Shown: positions 35,724 through 45,444 of the stretch, piece after piece
Position numbering within the stretch: the first letter of the stretch is position 1
How the letters are laid out: the number at the start of each line of letters is the position of its first letter
NCBI GenBank assembly: GCA_016185125.1
Contig: JACPOC010000002.1
Coordinates: forward strand, 62,001-126,000
Origin: Bacteroidota bacterium
GTDB lineage: Bacteria; Bacteroidota; Bacteroidia; B-17B0; Aurantibacillaceae
Direction: 5' to 3'
Length of the DNA: 64,000 bases
Notes under the pieces: model-generated
The model's database searches: none
Seen by the model: the letters and a program-made list of their open reading frames with translations, nothing else
Told to the model about the DNA's origin: nothing
Program-made: the position numbers and the translations under genes

Positions 35724-36731
35724 TTATAAGTAAAGGGTTGACTTTTTTCCAATATTTTCAAAATTATTTTTTAACCAAGTATCGCATGCTTTATAACCTA
35801 AGTTTTTTAAATGCATTAAAAAATCCCAATTGGTATTTAGTTTACTGGACAAATTAAAATCGCCTAAAGAACTTCCGGAAGATACGCGGTGCAAGTTTAT
35901 TTTTTTTAATTTGCCATCAAGTGTAATACCTTTTTCAACTAAACTATTAATAAATTCCATGTGCTGAATTTCCAAAGCCAAAGATGAATTAAAACTAATT
36001 TCATTAACACGATCTTTAATTTCTTCGATGTTATCCGGAACTTTATTGATAATGAAAGGATTTACTTCAATCAATACTATGTCGTTAGTGTCGTGTGTAT
36101 GCGCTGTTAAAGGAGCCAGTGGTGGATTTCCCATGTACCCGCCATCCCAATAATATTCACCGTCAATTTCCACAGCTTTGTATATATATGGTAAACAGGC
36201 ACTTGCCATTATTGCTTTGGAAGTAATTTCACTGGGGCCAAAAATTTTAGGGGCGCAAGTTTTAACGTTGGTTGCACAAACAAATAATTTTGGGGGACTC
36301 ATTTTATGCAGTTCATCAAAATCAATTAATTGATTAAGAATTTTTTCAAGAGGATTAAGCCCTAAAGGATTCATTTGAGTGGGAGACATATTTTCGGCGG
36401 CCATCGAAAACATTTTATAAGATGGAGAATAATCCATATTACCCGCGCTCATTACTTTATCAAACCATGTTGGCTGTAAGGGAGAGAGTTTTCCGGCTTC
36501 CGAAATTTTATGCCAGAATTTAACAAGAAGATGTTTTGCCATATTTCTTCCTCCTTTATTAATTCCATAAATGGTACAAACGCCATTCATAGCTCCCGCG
36601 CTTGTGCCGCACATTCCATCTATTTCTATCCGATCATCATCTAGTAATCTATCAATTACACCCCAAGAATAAGCTCCGTGCGAACCGCCGCCCTGCAACG
36701 CTACATCAATTTTTTTTACCTCTACAGCCAT
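35724..36731 (-). CDS. Patatin-like phospholipase family protein
   Basis: Lipid acyl hydrolase with a Ser-Asp dyad. The oxyanion motif GGGSHGAYSWG is at 14-24, the nucleophile S44 in GTSAG, and the acid D196 in DGG. The 335-residue length fits single-domain bacterial patatins. There is no signal peptide and no barrel domain, so a cytosolic or membrane-associated enzyme is expected. Substrates could be phospholipids or stored lipids. It leads a two-gene leftward unit with the M3 peptidase. Confidence 0.9.
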   Translation of the reverse strand: MAVEVKKIDVALQGGGSHGAYSWGVIDRLLDDDRIEIDGMCGTSAGAMNGVCTIYGINKGGRNMAKHLLVKFWHKISEAGKLSPLQPTWFDKVMSAGNMDYSPSYKMFSMAAENMSPTQMNPLGLNPLEKILNQLIDFDELHKMSPPKLFVCATNVKTCAPKIFGPSEITSKAIMASACLPYIYKAVEIDGEYYWDGGYMGNPPLAPLTAHTHDTNDIVLIEVNPFIINKVPDNIEEIKDRVNEISFNSSLALEIQHMEFINSLVEKGITLDGKLKKINLHRVSSGSSLGDFNLSSKLNTNWDFLMHLKNLGYKACDTWLKNNFENIGKKSTLYL

Positions 36732-36776
36732 AGCTTAAATTTAAGAAAAGATTTAATACAAAGCGTTTTGTGATGT

Positions 36777-37271
36777 TTAATTGTAATAAATCCGGGGCGA
36801 GGGATACTTTGGGTTACTTACCACTAAAATAAGTTTTACTTTTTTACTCTTTATGGTACAGGTATGCTGTAGATAACTGCCGGCAAACTTCTCTATCATT
36901 TTAAAATTATAGTCAGAAGATAAACCCGGCACGCTTCCCGCCTCCACATAATGAATACAATTAGAAAGTGCTATCAGAAAAGGTTCGGTGCCGCTAAACC
37001 GATTGCTCTGATGCTTTATGAGAAGATGTTGAAATAAATCTGTTTTTTGTAAACCTTTATCGCTTTCGTAAAAAGCGTATAAATTATAATTGCTTTGAGG
37101 GGCGGGCACAAACAAATTCCAGTTTTGGTGAAAATAAGGATAAGTATAAAAAAACGAAAATTTGTTAGATTTAAAACTATAAAAAAATAGAAACAGAAAA
37201 TGTGAGCATATAAGTGCAATTGCTGTAATTACAGCCGCTATTTTAAATTTTAATTTCATTAAACCCTGCAT
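36777..37271 (-). CDS. Hypothetical protein, DUF5819-like
   Basis: A 164-residue protein with an N-terminal hydrophobic anchor (about 8-32) and a small extracytoplasmic domain containing YPYFHQNWNLFVPAP (about 44-58). This resembles the FxQNWxLFxP motif I associate with DUF5819 proteins, which often accompany HTTM-domain proteins. An HTTM-like gene is in this window but 20 kb away. An alternative start at 37259 (MKLKFK) would be 160 residues. No function can be assigned. Confidence 0.55.
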   Translation of the reverse strand: MQGLMKLKFKIAAVITAIALICSHFLFLFFYSFKSNKFSFFYTYPYFHQNWNLFVPAPQSNYNLYAFYESDKGLQKTDLFQHLLIKHQSNRFSGTEPFLIALSNCIHYVEAGSVPGLSSDYNFKMIEKFAGSYLQHTCTIKSKKVKLILVVSNPKYPSPRIYYN

Positions 37272-37413
37272 AAAATTAGTTATTCTTTACTCGTTTTTTT
37301 AATTTGTTGGGCTTTATTAATAAATAAATAATAAGGGTTACGTTATAGATAAAATAATTTGTTATTTTCGTATGCATTAATCAAGCTGCAGTTTTTTTAA
37401 CCCCCATAATAAA

Positions 37414-38049
37414 ATGAAGTTGTTTGTTGTTTCTTCTACTAAGGACGATGCCGATGAGTGTACCTTAGTAACAAAAATGTTTGAAAGCGGACTCACTACC
37501 TTTCATCTAAGAAAACCTAAATTTTCAACCGGTCAAATGTGTGCGTACATTGAATGTATTCCCGAACATTTTCATAATAGAATTGTTATTCATTCGCATC
37601 ACAGCCTGGCCTTAAAATATAATTTAAAAGGCGTGCATTATACCTCAACACATTTAAATAAAAAAAAATGGAGGTATTGGTTTGTAAGGCAGCGCTTAAA
37701 ATTAAAGCTTGGTACAATTTGTAGAAGTCGTTCTTACTCACGATTACCTCAGGTTTATAACAATGAGGAACAGGCGTTTAATTATTATTTGTTAGGCACG
37801 GTATTTAACAGCTTAACAGGCGGTTTTTACAGTGGATTTTATGAAGATGGTATTAAGGCGGCCATTAAAACAACAAATAAGCGTTTTGTAGCAAGAGGCG
37901 GAACCACACCGGCTCTAATAAAAAGAGTTAACGATCTTGGCTTTTTTGGCATAGCTTTTAATTCTTTTATCTGGGATTCAGAAAAACCCTACGATAGTTT
38001 TCTACAAATTATTGAAGGGTTTAAATCAAACAATATTGAACTCGAATAA
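37414..38049 (+). CDS. Thiamine phosphate synthase / TenI-like protein
   Basis: A 211-residue TIM-barrel protein of the ThiE/TenI family. Recognisable remnants are FHLRKPKF (near 31-38), GVHYTS (70s, where ThiE has GVHLG), LLGTVFNSLTGG (near 129-140, where ThiE has GPVFPTxTK) and RFVARGGTT (near 168-176). Several ThiE pyrophosphate-binding positions are altered, so it is closer to TenI-type or divergent Bacteroidota members, and thiamine synthesis is not certain. No other thi gene is nearby. It converges on the large repeat-protein gene with a one-base gap. Confidence 0.72.
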   Translation: MKLFVVSSTKDDADECTLVTKMFESGLTTFHLRKPKFSTGQMCAYIECIPEHFHNRIVIHSHHSLALKYNLKGVHYTSTHLNKKKWRYWFVRQRLKLKLGTICRSRSYSRLPQVYNNEEQAFNYYLLGTVFNSLTGGFYSGFYEDGIKAAIKTTNKRFVARGGTTPALIKRVNDLGFFGIAFNSFIWDSEKPYDSFLQIIEGFKSNNIELE

Positions 38050-38050
38050 T

Positions 38051-41000
38051 TTATTTTGTAACCGTTACTTTTCCGGTAAGCTCTTTTGATTTACCAAAAA
38101 CATTTAACACCCTTATCTGCCAAACATATACGCCATTAGGCACCATATCCTGAGTCCGACCAGTATAATTACCAGGCCAACCCTCTTCAAATTTGTTAGT
38201 TGTAAACAATCTCTCGCCCCAGCGATCAAAAATATTTAATTCATACTTTACAATCCCAAATCCTTTGGGAAAAAACACATCGTTAATTCCATCGCCATTT
38301 GGAGTAAAAGCGTTAGGAACGTATAACCCATAATCTTCACCTACCATAACGGCTTTAGTTATTGTATCTCTACAGCCCTTATCGCTCACGGTTATTAAAG
38401 TTACCGCGTAACCGCCCTGTGTTTGATAGATCATGGCCGGGTTGTGCTCTGCAATAACCGTATTGGTTAAATGTGAAAAATACCAGTAAAACGAAGTGCC
38501 TTGTCCATAAGAAGAATTAGTAAACTGCACATCTTCCCCTTCAACAGGTTTTTGAGGAGCAAAATTAAAATCGGCGGAGGGAATAGGATATGCAACAACA
38601 CTGTAAGTACTGCTGTTTGAACATCCGTTAATATCCGTATAAATAGCCTTAATGTTAAATGTACCATCCCTTTCATAACATTTGGACACTACATTTCCTA
38701 CCGCACTTCCTCCGGTACCAAAATCCCATACACTACTTTGAAGTGCAGTAGCTGCCTGACAGGTAAATGAAACACATAATGGAATGCAGCCTTCTTTCTT
38801 ATCAGAACTAATAACTCCTGAAGGCAGCGGATTTACAATCATATTTACAGTAACACTTGCGGCACAGCCAATATTGTCAGATACAGTCACCACATAAGGC
38901 CCCGAAGAAGAAACATTCGCAGGCGTAATTTGTAAATTTTGAGCATTGGCAACATAGCCATTGGGCCCCGACCAAATATAAGAAACCCCTGTTGGCGCTC
39001 CTGCGTTTAAAGTAATTGTTTGATTTGCACATATTGGAGAGTTGCCCGCAGCAGTTGGGGTGGGAATTGGATTAACTTTAACATTAGTAACAGAAGTACT
39101 GATACATCCGTTTACATCGGTAACTGTAACACTGTAATTACCTGACATTGAGGCAGAAGCATTACTTATTACAGGAAATTGGGCGCCGGAAGTAAACCCG
39201 TTTTGGCCATTCCAAACATACATAGTTCCACCCGAGGCTGATAAAGTAATATTTTGATTGGCACACACAGTTGAGCCAATTGCGGCAATTATCGGTAAAG
39301 GATTTACTGTTAAGAATGCCGAAGCGGTGTTAGAACAATTATTGGCATTTGTGGCCGTAACTACATACGAACCGGTATTTAAATTATTTGCGGAAGCAAT
39401 GGTAATGCTTGGCCCGCTCCCCGTAAATCCATTAGGCCCCGCCCAGGTATAAGATACGCCTCCTGTAGCAGTAAAACCGGTTGATTGATTTAAGCATACG
39501 GCCGAATTGCCGGTAATTGCGGGATTAGGCAAAGGATTAATTGTTACCTGAGCGGTGGTGTTATTGGTACAAATTCCCACCGAAACTAATAAGGAATAAG
39601 TGCCGTTTGCAGCTATACTTACATTGGAAATAGTTGGGTTTTGATTTGTACTGATAAATCCATTCGGCCCGCTCCAACTATAGGCTCCTCCTCCTGATCC
39701 TCCTAAAAATAACGTTGCCCCAGCACAAGGCGTGTTGCTGGTAATAGAAGGTGTTGGTAAGGCAAGAACCAAAACGTTAGATACATTGGTCATCGTGCAT
39801 CCCGCCGCGCTTGTTGCTGTTACGGTATAAGAGCCAGACATGTTTTGCGTTGCATTGGTAATTGAAGGATTTTGCAGCGAAGAAGAATAACCTAAAGACC
39901 CACTCCACGCATAAGTTGCTCCGCCACCGGAAGAAAGGTTTATAGTTTGATTAACACATATAGTTGGATGGGTTACGGCAATAACAGGTAATGGATTTAC
40001 CGTAACATTTGTAGTAATAGTGTTGGTGCATCCATTTGAATTAGTCACTGTTAAAGAATAAACACCAGAATTGATAGATTGTGCCGAAGCAATTACAGGG
40101 TTTTGAGTAGAATTTGTATATCCATTAGGCCCTGACCAAGAATAACTTGTACCTCCGCCGCCCGTTAAGTTAAGCGAGGTATTAACACATACCGGACTAT
40201 TATTGGATGCTGTTGGAACAGGTAATGGATTTACAGTTACCGCTCCTGAAGTTATATTAGAGCAGGTTCCTATTGTAACAATAAGTGAATAGGTGCCATT
40301 AGCCGCCATGCTCACATTAGAAATAATTGGATTTTGTACTCCGCTTGTAAAACCATTCGGGCCTGTCCAATTGTATAAGCCACCACCGCTTCCGGTAAAA
40401 GTTAAAGTAGTTCCTACACAAGGAGTGTTACTGGTAAAGGATGGGTTAGGCAGGGTGATAACCGTTACGCTGGATGTTGCTGAAGCTGTGCATCCGGCAG
40501 CACTGGTTACAAGTACTGGATAATTACCACTCATTAACATTGTAGCGTTAGGCAGTGTTGGATTTTGCAAAGTTGAAGAAAAACCGTTAGGCCCACTCCA
40601 CGAATAGGATAACCCACCACTTGCTGTAAGATTTATTGTTTGATTAACACATACAGTTGGATGGGTTACGGCAATAATAGGTAATGGATTTACCGTAACA
40701 TTTGTAGTAATAGTGTTGGTGCATCCATTCGAATTTGTTACTGTAAGGGTATAAATTCCGGCATTGGATGCTAAAGCAGAGCTTATTGTGGGATTTTGAA
40801 GTGTGGAAGTAAATCCTGAAGGTCCGGACCAACTATACGTGCTGCCACCTCCGCCATTAAAATTAATGGTTTTGTTTAAACAAACAGGACTGTTACTGTT
40901 AGCTGTAGGCACAGGCAAAGGATTTATGACAACAGGAGCTGTAAAAACACCTGTACATGAGCCTAATGTTACAACTAAAGAATACCCACCCCCCGCAGCT

Positions 41001-42670
41001 GATGTTACGTTAGGTATAGTTGGATTTTGAACTCCACTGGTAAAGCCGTTGGAGCCTGTCCAAGAATAGGTTCCTCCTCCGCTTCCGCTTAATAAAAGTG
41101 TAGCACCCACACAAGGAGTATTGCTGGTAAAAGATGGATTAGGCAAAGTGATAACCGTTACATTTGCCTGCGCAGAAGCTGTACATCCCGCCGCGCTGGT
41201 TACAATTATATTATAAGTGCCTGACATAGACATACTTGCATTTGCAATGGAGGGATTTTGCAACGTTGAAGAAAAACCGTTAGGCCCACTCCACGAATAT
41301 GTAGATCCACCATTTGAAGTAAGATTTATTGTTTGATTAACACAAACAGTAGGATTATTAACTACGGGTACCGGAAGAGGATTTACCGTTACAAATTCTG
41401 TAGCAGTAGCCGTGCAGCCTGCTGCGCTGGTAACTATTAGTGAATAAGTTCCGCCATTTATGGTTTGCGCAGAAGCTATAACCGGATTCTGTAAGGTTGA
41501 AGAAAAACCATTCGGTCCTGACCAGGAATACGTGCCTCCGCCACTGCCCACAAAATTAATCGGGGTATTTAAACAAACAGGACTGTTGCTGTTGGCAAAT
41601 GCAGGTGGGGCCGGGTTTACTACAACCTGGGTTGTTTTAGTAGCCACACAGCCCGCCGAACCTGAACTTACTGTATAAGTAGTAGTTGCACCGGGAGAAA
41701 CCGAGATGCTACTCCCCGTCATCCCACCAGGCTGCCAGGTATAAGTTGTGCCTCCACCGGCTGTAAGCACAGCGCTTGCGCCCATACATACTGTAGCGGA
41801 GTTTACCGTTATAATCGGGGCTGTACCAACATAAGTAATAACAACTTGCCCTGCGCCCGAGTTACCTCCCATAGTACAGCCAAAACCAGCCGGTACTAAG
41901 CTCGAACCGCCGCCCCCACCGCCGCCGCCAATAAACGTAGTTCCGCCGATATTATCGCTGCCGCCGCCCCCTCCGCCATAATAACCCCCGCCACCGCCAC
42001 CGCCTGCCGCATTTCCAAACTGAAGGTCGTTCCCTCCTGTACCTCCTTGTAAATAGGATCCGGCTGTTCCTGAGCCCCCACCCGCAGTCCATGGCGGGCC
42101 GCCGGCACCACCAGCTGTTTGAGTGGCACCTCCTCCAGCTTGTCCGAAGGGACTAGTGCCTCCGCCACCGGTTGCACAACCCCCCGCTCCACCGGCTCCT
42201 CCCATATCACCACCCGCCTTTCCACCACCACCTGCAGCAAGTGCTAGTGGGGTTCCGCCGGAGAAAATTGCGCTATAACCGCCCCCGCCACAGGGCTGAA
42301 AAGGAGCATAGTTCTGCGTAGCTGAAGGTCCGCCACCCGCATAAACGGTTCCGGGACATGAACCTTGACCACCAACAATAATTTGTAATGCTTGGCCCGG
42401 TGTTACAGAAATATTACCTGTAACTGTTGCGCCTAAACCTCCTGTAGTTCCGCCGCCTTGGCCACCGTTAATAGTAACCGCAATACTTGTAACACAAGGC
42501 GGCACTACAAAAGTTTGGCTGCCACCCGTAAAATTAAAGGTTGAGGTAGTTTGCGAATTTGCCCCCTGAGTAACCAAAAAAAACATTATCAATAATGTAA
42601 CTTTTGATTTAAATTCAAGCTTTTTAAAGCTGAAATAAATTATATAAGAATGAAGTGTCTTTGCATCCAT
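38051..42670 (-). CDS. Giant T9SS cell-surface protein with Gly-rich domain and 13 Ig-like repeats
   Basis: A 1539-residue predicted surface protein. Order: signal peptide (about 1-40, ending GANSQ); Gly-rich domain (about 42-283); thirteen Ig-like repeats of about 76-80 residues (about 285-1288) with the pattern SPVCLN...YSWSGPNGF...GTYSLTVT...GC; two PKD domains (about 1290-1445); and a type B (CHU_C) T9SS sorting domain (about 1448-1539) with NAFTPNGDGINDVFF and IFDRWGERLF. Repeats 2-10 form three consecutive triplets (A: NSPVC, B: HPTVC, C: SNTPC), each triplet spanning 693 bp. The paired Cys in each repeat may form disulfides. A role as an adhesin is likely from architecture only. Confidence 0.87.
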   Translation of the reverse strand: MDAKTLHSYIIYFSFKKLEFKSKVTLLIMFFLVTQGANSQTTSTFNFTGGSQTFVVPPCVTSIAVTINGGQGGGTTGGLGATVTGNISVTPGQALQIIVGGQGSCPGTVYAGGGPSATQNYAPFQPCGGGGYSAIFSGGTPLALAAGGGGKAGGDMGGAGGAGGCATGGGGTSPFGQAGGGATQTAGGAGGPPWTAGGGSGTAGSYLQGGTGGNDLQFGNAAGGGGGGGYYGGGGGGSDNIGGTTFIGGGGGGGGSSLVPAGFGCTMGGNSGAGQVVITYVGTAPIITVNSATVCMGASAVLTAGGGTTYTWQPGGMTGSSISVSPGATTTYTVSSGSAGCVATKTTQVVVNPAPPAFANSNSPVCLNTPINFVGSGGGTYSWSGPNGFSSTLQNPVIASAQTINGGTYSLIVTSAAGCTATATEFVTVNPLPVPVVNNPTVCVNQTINLTSNGGSTYSWSGPNGFSSTLQNPSIANASMSMSGTYNIIVTSAAGCTASAQANVTVITLPNPSFTSNTPCVGATLLLSGSGGGTYSWTGSNGFTSGVQNPTIPNVTSAAGGGYSLVVTLGSCTGVFTAPVVINPLPVPTANSNSPVCLNKTINFNGGGGSTYSWSGPSGFTSTLQNPTISSALASNAGIYTLTVTNSNGCTNTITTNVTVNPLPIIAVTHPTVCVNQTINLTASGGLSYSWSGPNGFSSTLQNPTLPNATMLMSGNYPVLVTSAAGCTASATSSVTVITLPNPSFTSNTPCVGTTLTFTGSGGGLYNWTGPNGFTSGVQNPIISNVSMAANGTYSLIVTIGTCSNITSGAVTVNPLPVPTASNNSPVCVNTSLNLTGGGGTSYSWSGPNGYTNSTQNPVIASAQSINSGVYSLTVTNSNGCTNTITTNVTVNPLPVIAVTHPTICVNQTINLSSGGGATYAWSGSLGYSSSLQNPSITNATQNMSGSYTVTATSAAGCTMTNVSNVLVLALPTPSITSNTPCAGATLFLGGSGGGAYSWSGPNGFISTNQNPTISNVSIAANGTYSLLVSVGICTNNTTAQVTINPLPNPAITGNSAVCLNQSTGFTATGGVSYTWAGPNGFTGSGPSITIASANNLNTGSYVVTATNANNCSNTASAFLTVNPLPIIAAIGSTVCANQNITLSASGGTMYVWNGQNGFTSGAQFPVISNASASMSGNYSVTVTDVNGCISTSVTNVKVNPIPTPTAAGNSPICANQTITLNAGAPTGVSYIWSGPNGYVANAQNLQITPANVSSSGPYVVTVSDNIGCAASVTVNMIVNPLPSGVISSDKKEGCIPLCVSFTCQAATALQSSVWDFGTGGSAVGNVVSKCYERDGTFNIKAIYTDINGCSNSSTYSVVAYPIPSADFNFAPQKPVEGEDVQFTNSSYGQGTSFYWYFSHLTNTVIAEHNPAMIYQTQGGYAVTLITVSDKGCRDTITKAVMVGEDYGLYVPNAFTPNGDGINDVFFPKGFGIVKYELNIFDRWGERLFTTNKFEEGWPGNYTGRTQDMVPNGVYVWQIRVLNVFGKSKELTGKVTVTK
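39272..41350 (-). repeat. 693-bp higher-order coding repeat (three Ig domains per unit)
   Basis: Equivalent positions recur at 39966, 40659 and 41352, exactly 693 bp (231 codons) apart. Two of the units are nearly identical in places (GGATGGGTTACGGCAATAA followed by long matching stretches), showing recent duplication or recombination within the gene. The outer limits given are approximate. Confidence 0.75.
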
Positions 42671-42937
42671 CTGATAGATTATTACTTTATAAAAAGTGTT
42701 TTGTGTTTTTAAAAAAAAGCAGGGTCAAAATTATTATTTCACTCTGCTCAATCTCATAAATTTACATATTTTACCTGATCTTATCTAAGGTAAAATGCAG
42801 TAAATGAGTGAATGAAGCATTAAACTTATTAAATAACCAAAAAATAGCATTTAATGTGAATACATACTTGATAAAGTACTTTTCAGTTTAAATTCGTTAC
42901 ACTATTTAGGATTTCTTTTAAGGTTTAGGAGGGTAAC

Positions 42938-43351
42938 CTAAAATTTAATGCCGCCCAAATCGCATATCTTTAAAAACTCATCCTCTTTAACAATGCTAAC
43001 GCTAAGGCGGGATAAACGTACTAAATCCATATGTTTTAGTAAGGGATCTGCTTTTATATCTTGAAGACTGACAGGAGTTTTAAGTGTTTTAAAGGGTGAA
43101 AAATCTACCACTAACCATGCAGCCTCATCTGTAGTGGGATCCTGATAATGCTCCTTAATAACCTTGGCAATTCCAACAATATTTAAGCCTTCGTTACTGT
43201 GATAAAATAATGCCAGATCGCCCTTTTTCATGGCGCGCAGGTTATTTCGGGCAGCATAATTTCGCACCCCATCCCAAACTGCTTTTTTGTCCTTTAAAAA
43301 TTGGTTCCAACTGTATTTAACAGGCTCTGATTTAATTAACCAGTATTGCAT
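42938..43351 (-). CDS. EVE domain-containing protein
   Basis: A 137-residue single-domain EVE protein. The start MQYWLIKSEPVKYSW, then WDGVRNYAARNNLRAMKKGD and LALFYHSN, are hallmarks of this PUA-like fold. EVE domains bind modified bases in DNA or RNA and are frequent in modification-dependent restriction systems, but stand-alone ones are also common housekeeping-like genes. No restriction partner is adjacent here. It is divergent from the ATP synthase operon. Confidence 0.9.
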   Translation of the reverse strand: MQYWLIKSEPVKYSWNQFLKDKKAVWDGVRNYAARNNLRAMKKGDLALFYHSNEGLNIVGIAKVIKEHYQDPTTDEAAWLVVDFSPFKTLKTPVSLQDIKADPLLKHMDLVRLSRLSVSIVKEDEFLKICDLGGIKF

Positions 43352-43427
43352 TTAATTAAGGTTTCCGCAAAAGTAACAATTGAGTCCAAACATCTAATTA
43401 TATTTAGTAAAAATAGCCGTGAATTTA

Positions 43428-43457
43428 TTGTATATCCTTAAAATATGCCTACATTTG
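43428..43457 (+). promoter_or_regulatory. Promoter of the atp operon
   Basis: TTG (43428-43430), 19-base spacer, TACATTTG (43450-43457). This is an ideal Bacteroidota sigma-A promoter (TTG-N19-TAnnTTTG). Transcription would start near 43464, giving a leader of about 30 bases before atpB. Confidence 0.8.
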
Positions 43458-43494
43458 CACCCGAAAATCAAAAACTAAGCTCATTTTAAAGCAA

Positions 43495-44610
43495 ATGAAC
43501 AGTAAATTAAATACTTCCGGAAGGCCTTTATTTTTCCTTACCTTATTATTGTCTCTATTTTTATCTTTCTCAACTTTTGCCGACACTATAACGGATGCAG
43601 CTGAGGTTCAGCATCATACAGCCTCGACAGAAAAAGCGCATGATGCAAATGCTCCCGTAGATATTGCCGCTGTTGCTTTTGAGCACATTTTAGATTCGCA
43701 CTCCTGGCATTTATGGGGAGAAGGTCACGAAGCGCTTGCCTTGCCTTTGCCTGTAATTATTTATTCTTCAACAAAAGGTATCCAATTTTTTTCCTCTTCA
43801 AAATTTGAGCATGGTCACGCTTCCTATAATGGATATAGTTTAGTGGATGAACAAATTGTCTCTGCTGATTCAAACGAAAATGTATATGATTTCTCCATAA
43901 CTAAGAATGTAGCGCAGTTAATATTTACGGCACTAATTCTATTTTTATTGTTTACTTCCATTGCAAGAGCTTACAAAAACACAGGCGTTACCTCGGCGCC
44001 AAAAGGAAAACAATCTTTTTTTGAACCTTTAATTACTTTTGTTAGAGATGATATTGCTAAAACAAACATTGGGCATAACAGCGATAAATATGTGCCGTAT
44101 TTATTAACTGTATTCTTTTTAATTCTCATTAATAATGTTTTGGGATTGATACCAATTGGCGCCAACTTAACGGGTAATATTGCCTTTACTTTTGTTCTTT
44201 CGGTTATTACTTTAATTGTAACCAACGTAAATGCAAATAAACATTACTGGCACCATATTTTTGCGCCCCCTGCTCCAAAAGCATTGTATCCTATTTTAGT
44301 TCCTTTAGAGATTGTGGGAATTTTTACAAAACCTTTCGCGTTAATGATTCGTTTATTCGCAAACATTACCGCCGGCCATATTATTGTTATCAGTTTAGTA
44401 GGGTTGATCTTTGTTTTTAAAACATTGTGGATCTCTCCTGTTGCTGTAGGATTTGCTTTATTTATTGATGTGTTAGAGTGTTTAGTTGCTTTATTACAGG
44501 CTTATATTTTTACTTTATTAACTGCACTTTTCATCGGGTCGGCTTCGGCAGATCATAATGAAGATGGCATTCATAACGATGAGGATGAGAAAGCAGTTGC
44601 AAAACATTAA
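43495..44610 (+). CDS. atpB: F0F1 ATP synthase subunit a
   Basis: Membrane stator subunit forming the two half-channels for proton passage next to the c-ring. The essential Arg is R286 in IRLFANITAGHII, with the following FIDVLECLVALLQAYIF segment. At 371 residues it is longer than E. coli subunit a because of an N-terminal extension of about 130 residues, with a signal-like hydrophobic start and a His-rich soluble stretch, as in other Bacteroidota. A charged, acidic C-terminal tail (HNEDGIHNDEDEK) follows the last helix. First gene of atpB-E-F-H-A-G. No atpI precedes it. Confidence 0.95.
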   Translation: MNSKLNTSGRPLFFLTLLLSLFLSFSTFADTITDAAEVQHHTASTEKAHDANAPVDIAAVAFEHILDSHSWHLWGEGHEALALPLPVIIYSSTKGIQFFSSSKFEHGHASYNGYSLVDEQIVSADSNENVYDFSITKNVAQLIFTALILFLLFTSIARAYKNTGVTSAPKGKQSFFEPLITFVRDDIAKTNIGHNSDKYVPYLLTVFFLILINNVLGLIPIGANLTGNIAFTFVLSVITLIVTNVNANKHYWHHIFAPPAPKALYPILVPLEIVGIFTKPFALMIRLFANITAGHIIVISLVGLIFVFKTLWISPVAVGFALFIDVLECLVALLQAYIFTLLTALFIGSASADHNEDGIHNDEDEKAVAKH

Positions 44611-44636
44611 TAGGTTTTTTAATTAACAACAAATAA

Positions 44637-44855
<219 letters not shown>

Positions 44856-44861
44856 AAAATT

Positions 44862-44892
44862 TAACTCCTCTTACGGTTGGTAAGAGGAGTTA
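44862..44892 (+). promoter_or_regulatory. Perfect 13-bp hairpin between atpE and atpF
   Basis: TAACTCCTCTTAC pairs fully with GTAAGAGGAGTTA around the loop GGTTG. It starts seven bases after the atpE stop. It lacks a T-run (TTTAAATTT follows), so it may stabilise the 3' end of an atpBE transcript or partly attenuate reading into atpF. This would fit the need for many more c than b subunits. Confidence 0.8.
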
Positions 44893-44927
44893 TTTAAATT
44901 TAAAATAAACAATTTAAAACATATAAA

Positions 44928-45443
44928 ATGAGCAGTTTATTTATCCTTGGTTCCCTAATCACTCCTAGTATAGGGTTGATCTTCTGGACAACTGTTGTAT
45001 TCCTTTTACTTTTGGTTTTATTAGGAAAGTATGCCTGGAAGCCAATTTTAACCGCTATTAAAACACGCGAGCAAAATATTTCAACCGCTTTAGCGAGTGC
45101 TGAAAGTGCTTTAAACGACATGCGCGAACTGCAATCCAATAACGAAAAAATAATGGCGAAAGCCCGCGAAGAAAGAGATGCTTTACTAAAAGAAGCCCGC
45201 GACGCGAAAGAAATTATTTTAGCGGAGGCAAAAACAAAGGCAACAAAAGAAACAGATCGTATTTTAGCTTCGGCGCGTGAGCAAATCAATACTGAAAAAA
45301 ACGCTGCTATTGCAGCTCTTAAAGATCAGGTGGCTATTTTATCAATAGAAATTGCTGAGAAAATCCTGAAATCAGATCTTTCAAGCGATGAAAAACAAAA
45401 AGCGTTATTATCTAATTTAATGAAGGACGTAAACTTAAATTAA
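44928..45443 (+). CDS. atpF: F0F1 ATP synthase subunit b
   Basis: Peripheral-stalk subunit, 171 residues. One N-terminal membrane helix (about 14-33, LIFWTTVVFLLLLVLLGKYA) leads into the long charged coiled coil (Lys/Glu/Ala-rich, about 45-150) that reaches subunit delta. The KYAWKPI hinge after the helix is typical. It is one base from atpH. Confidence 0.94.
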   Translation: MSSLFILGSLITPSIGLIFWTTVVFLLLLVLLGKYAWKPILTAIKTREQNISTALASAESALNDMRELQSNNEKIMAKAREERDALLKEARDAKEIILAEAKTKATKETDRILASAREQINTEKNAAIAALKDQVAILSIEIAEKILKSDLSSDEKQKALLSNLMKDVNLN

Positions 45444-45444
45444 A

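Noticed and set aside
41896-42240. Reverse-frame 114-residue reading frame in the Gly-rich region
   Set aside because: Codon shadow of the Gly-rich domain: GGN repeats read in another frame have few stops.
42726-42733. Leftward TAnnTTTG-like box before the giant repeat protein
   Set aside because: The reverse-strand match has no -33 element at suitable spacing in a very AT-rich stretch, so it is not reliable.
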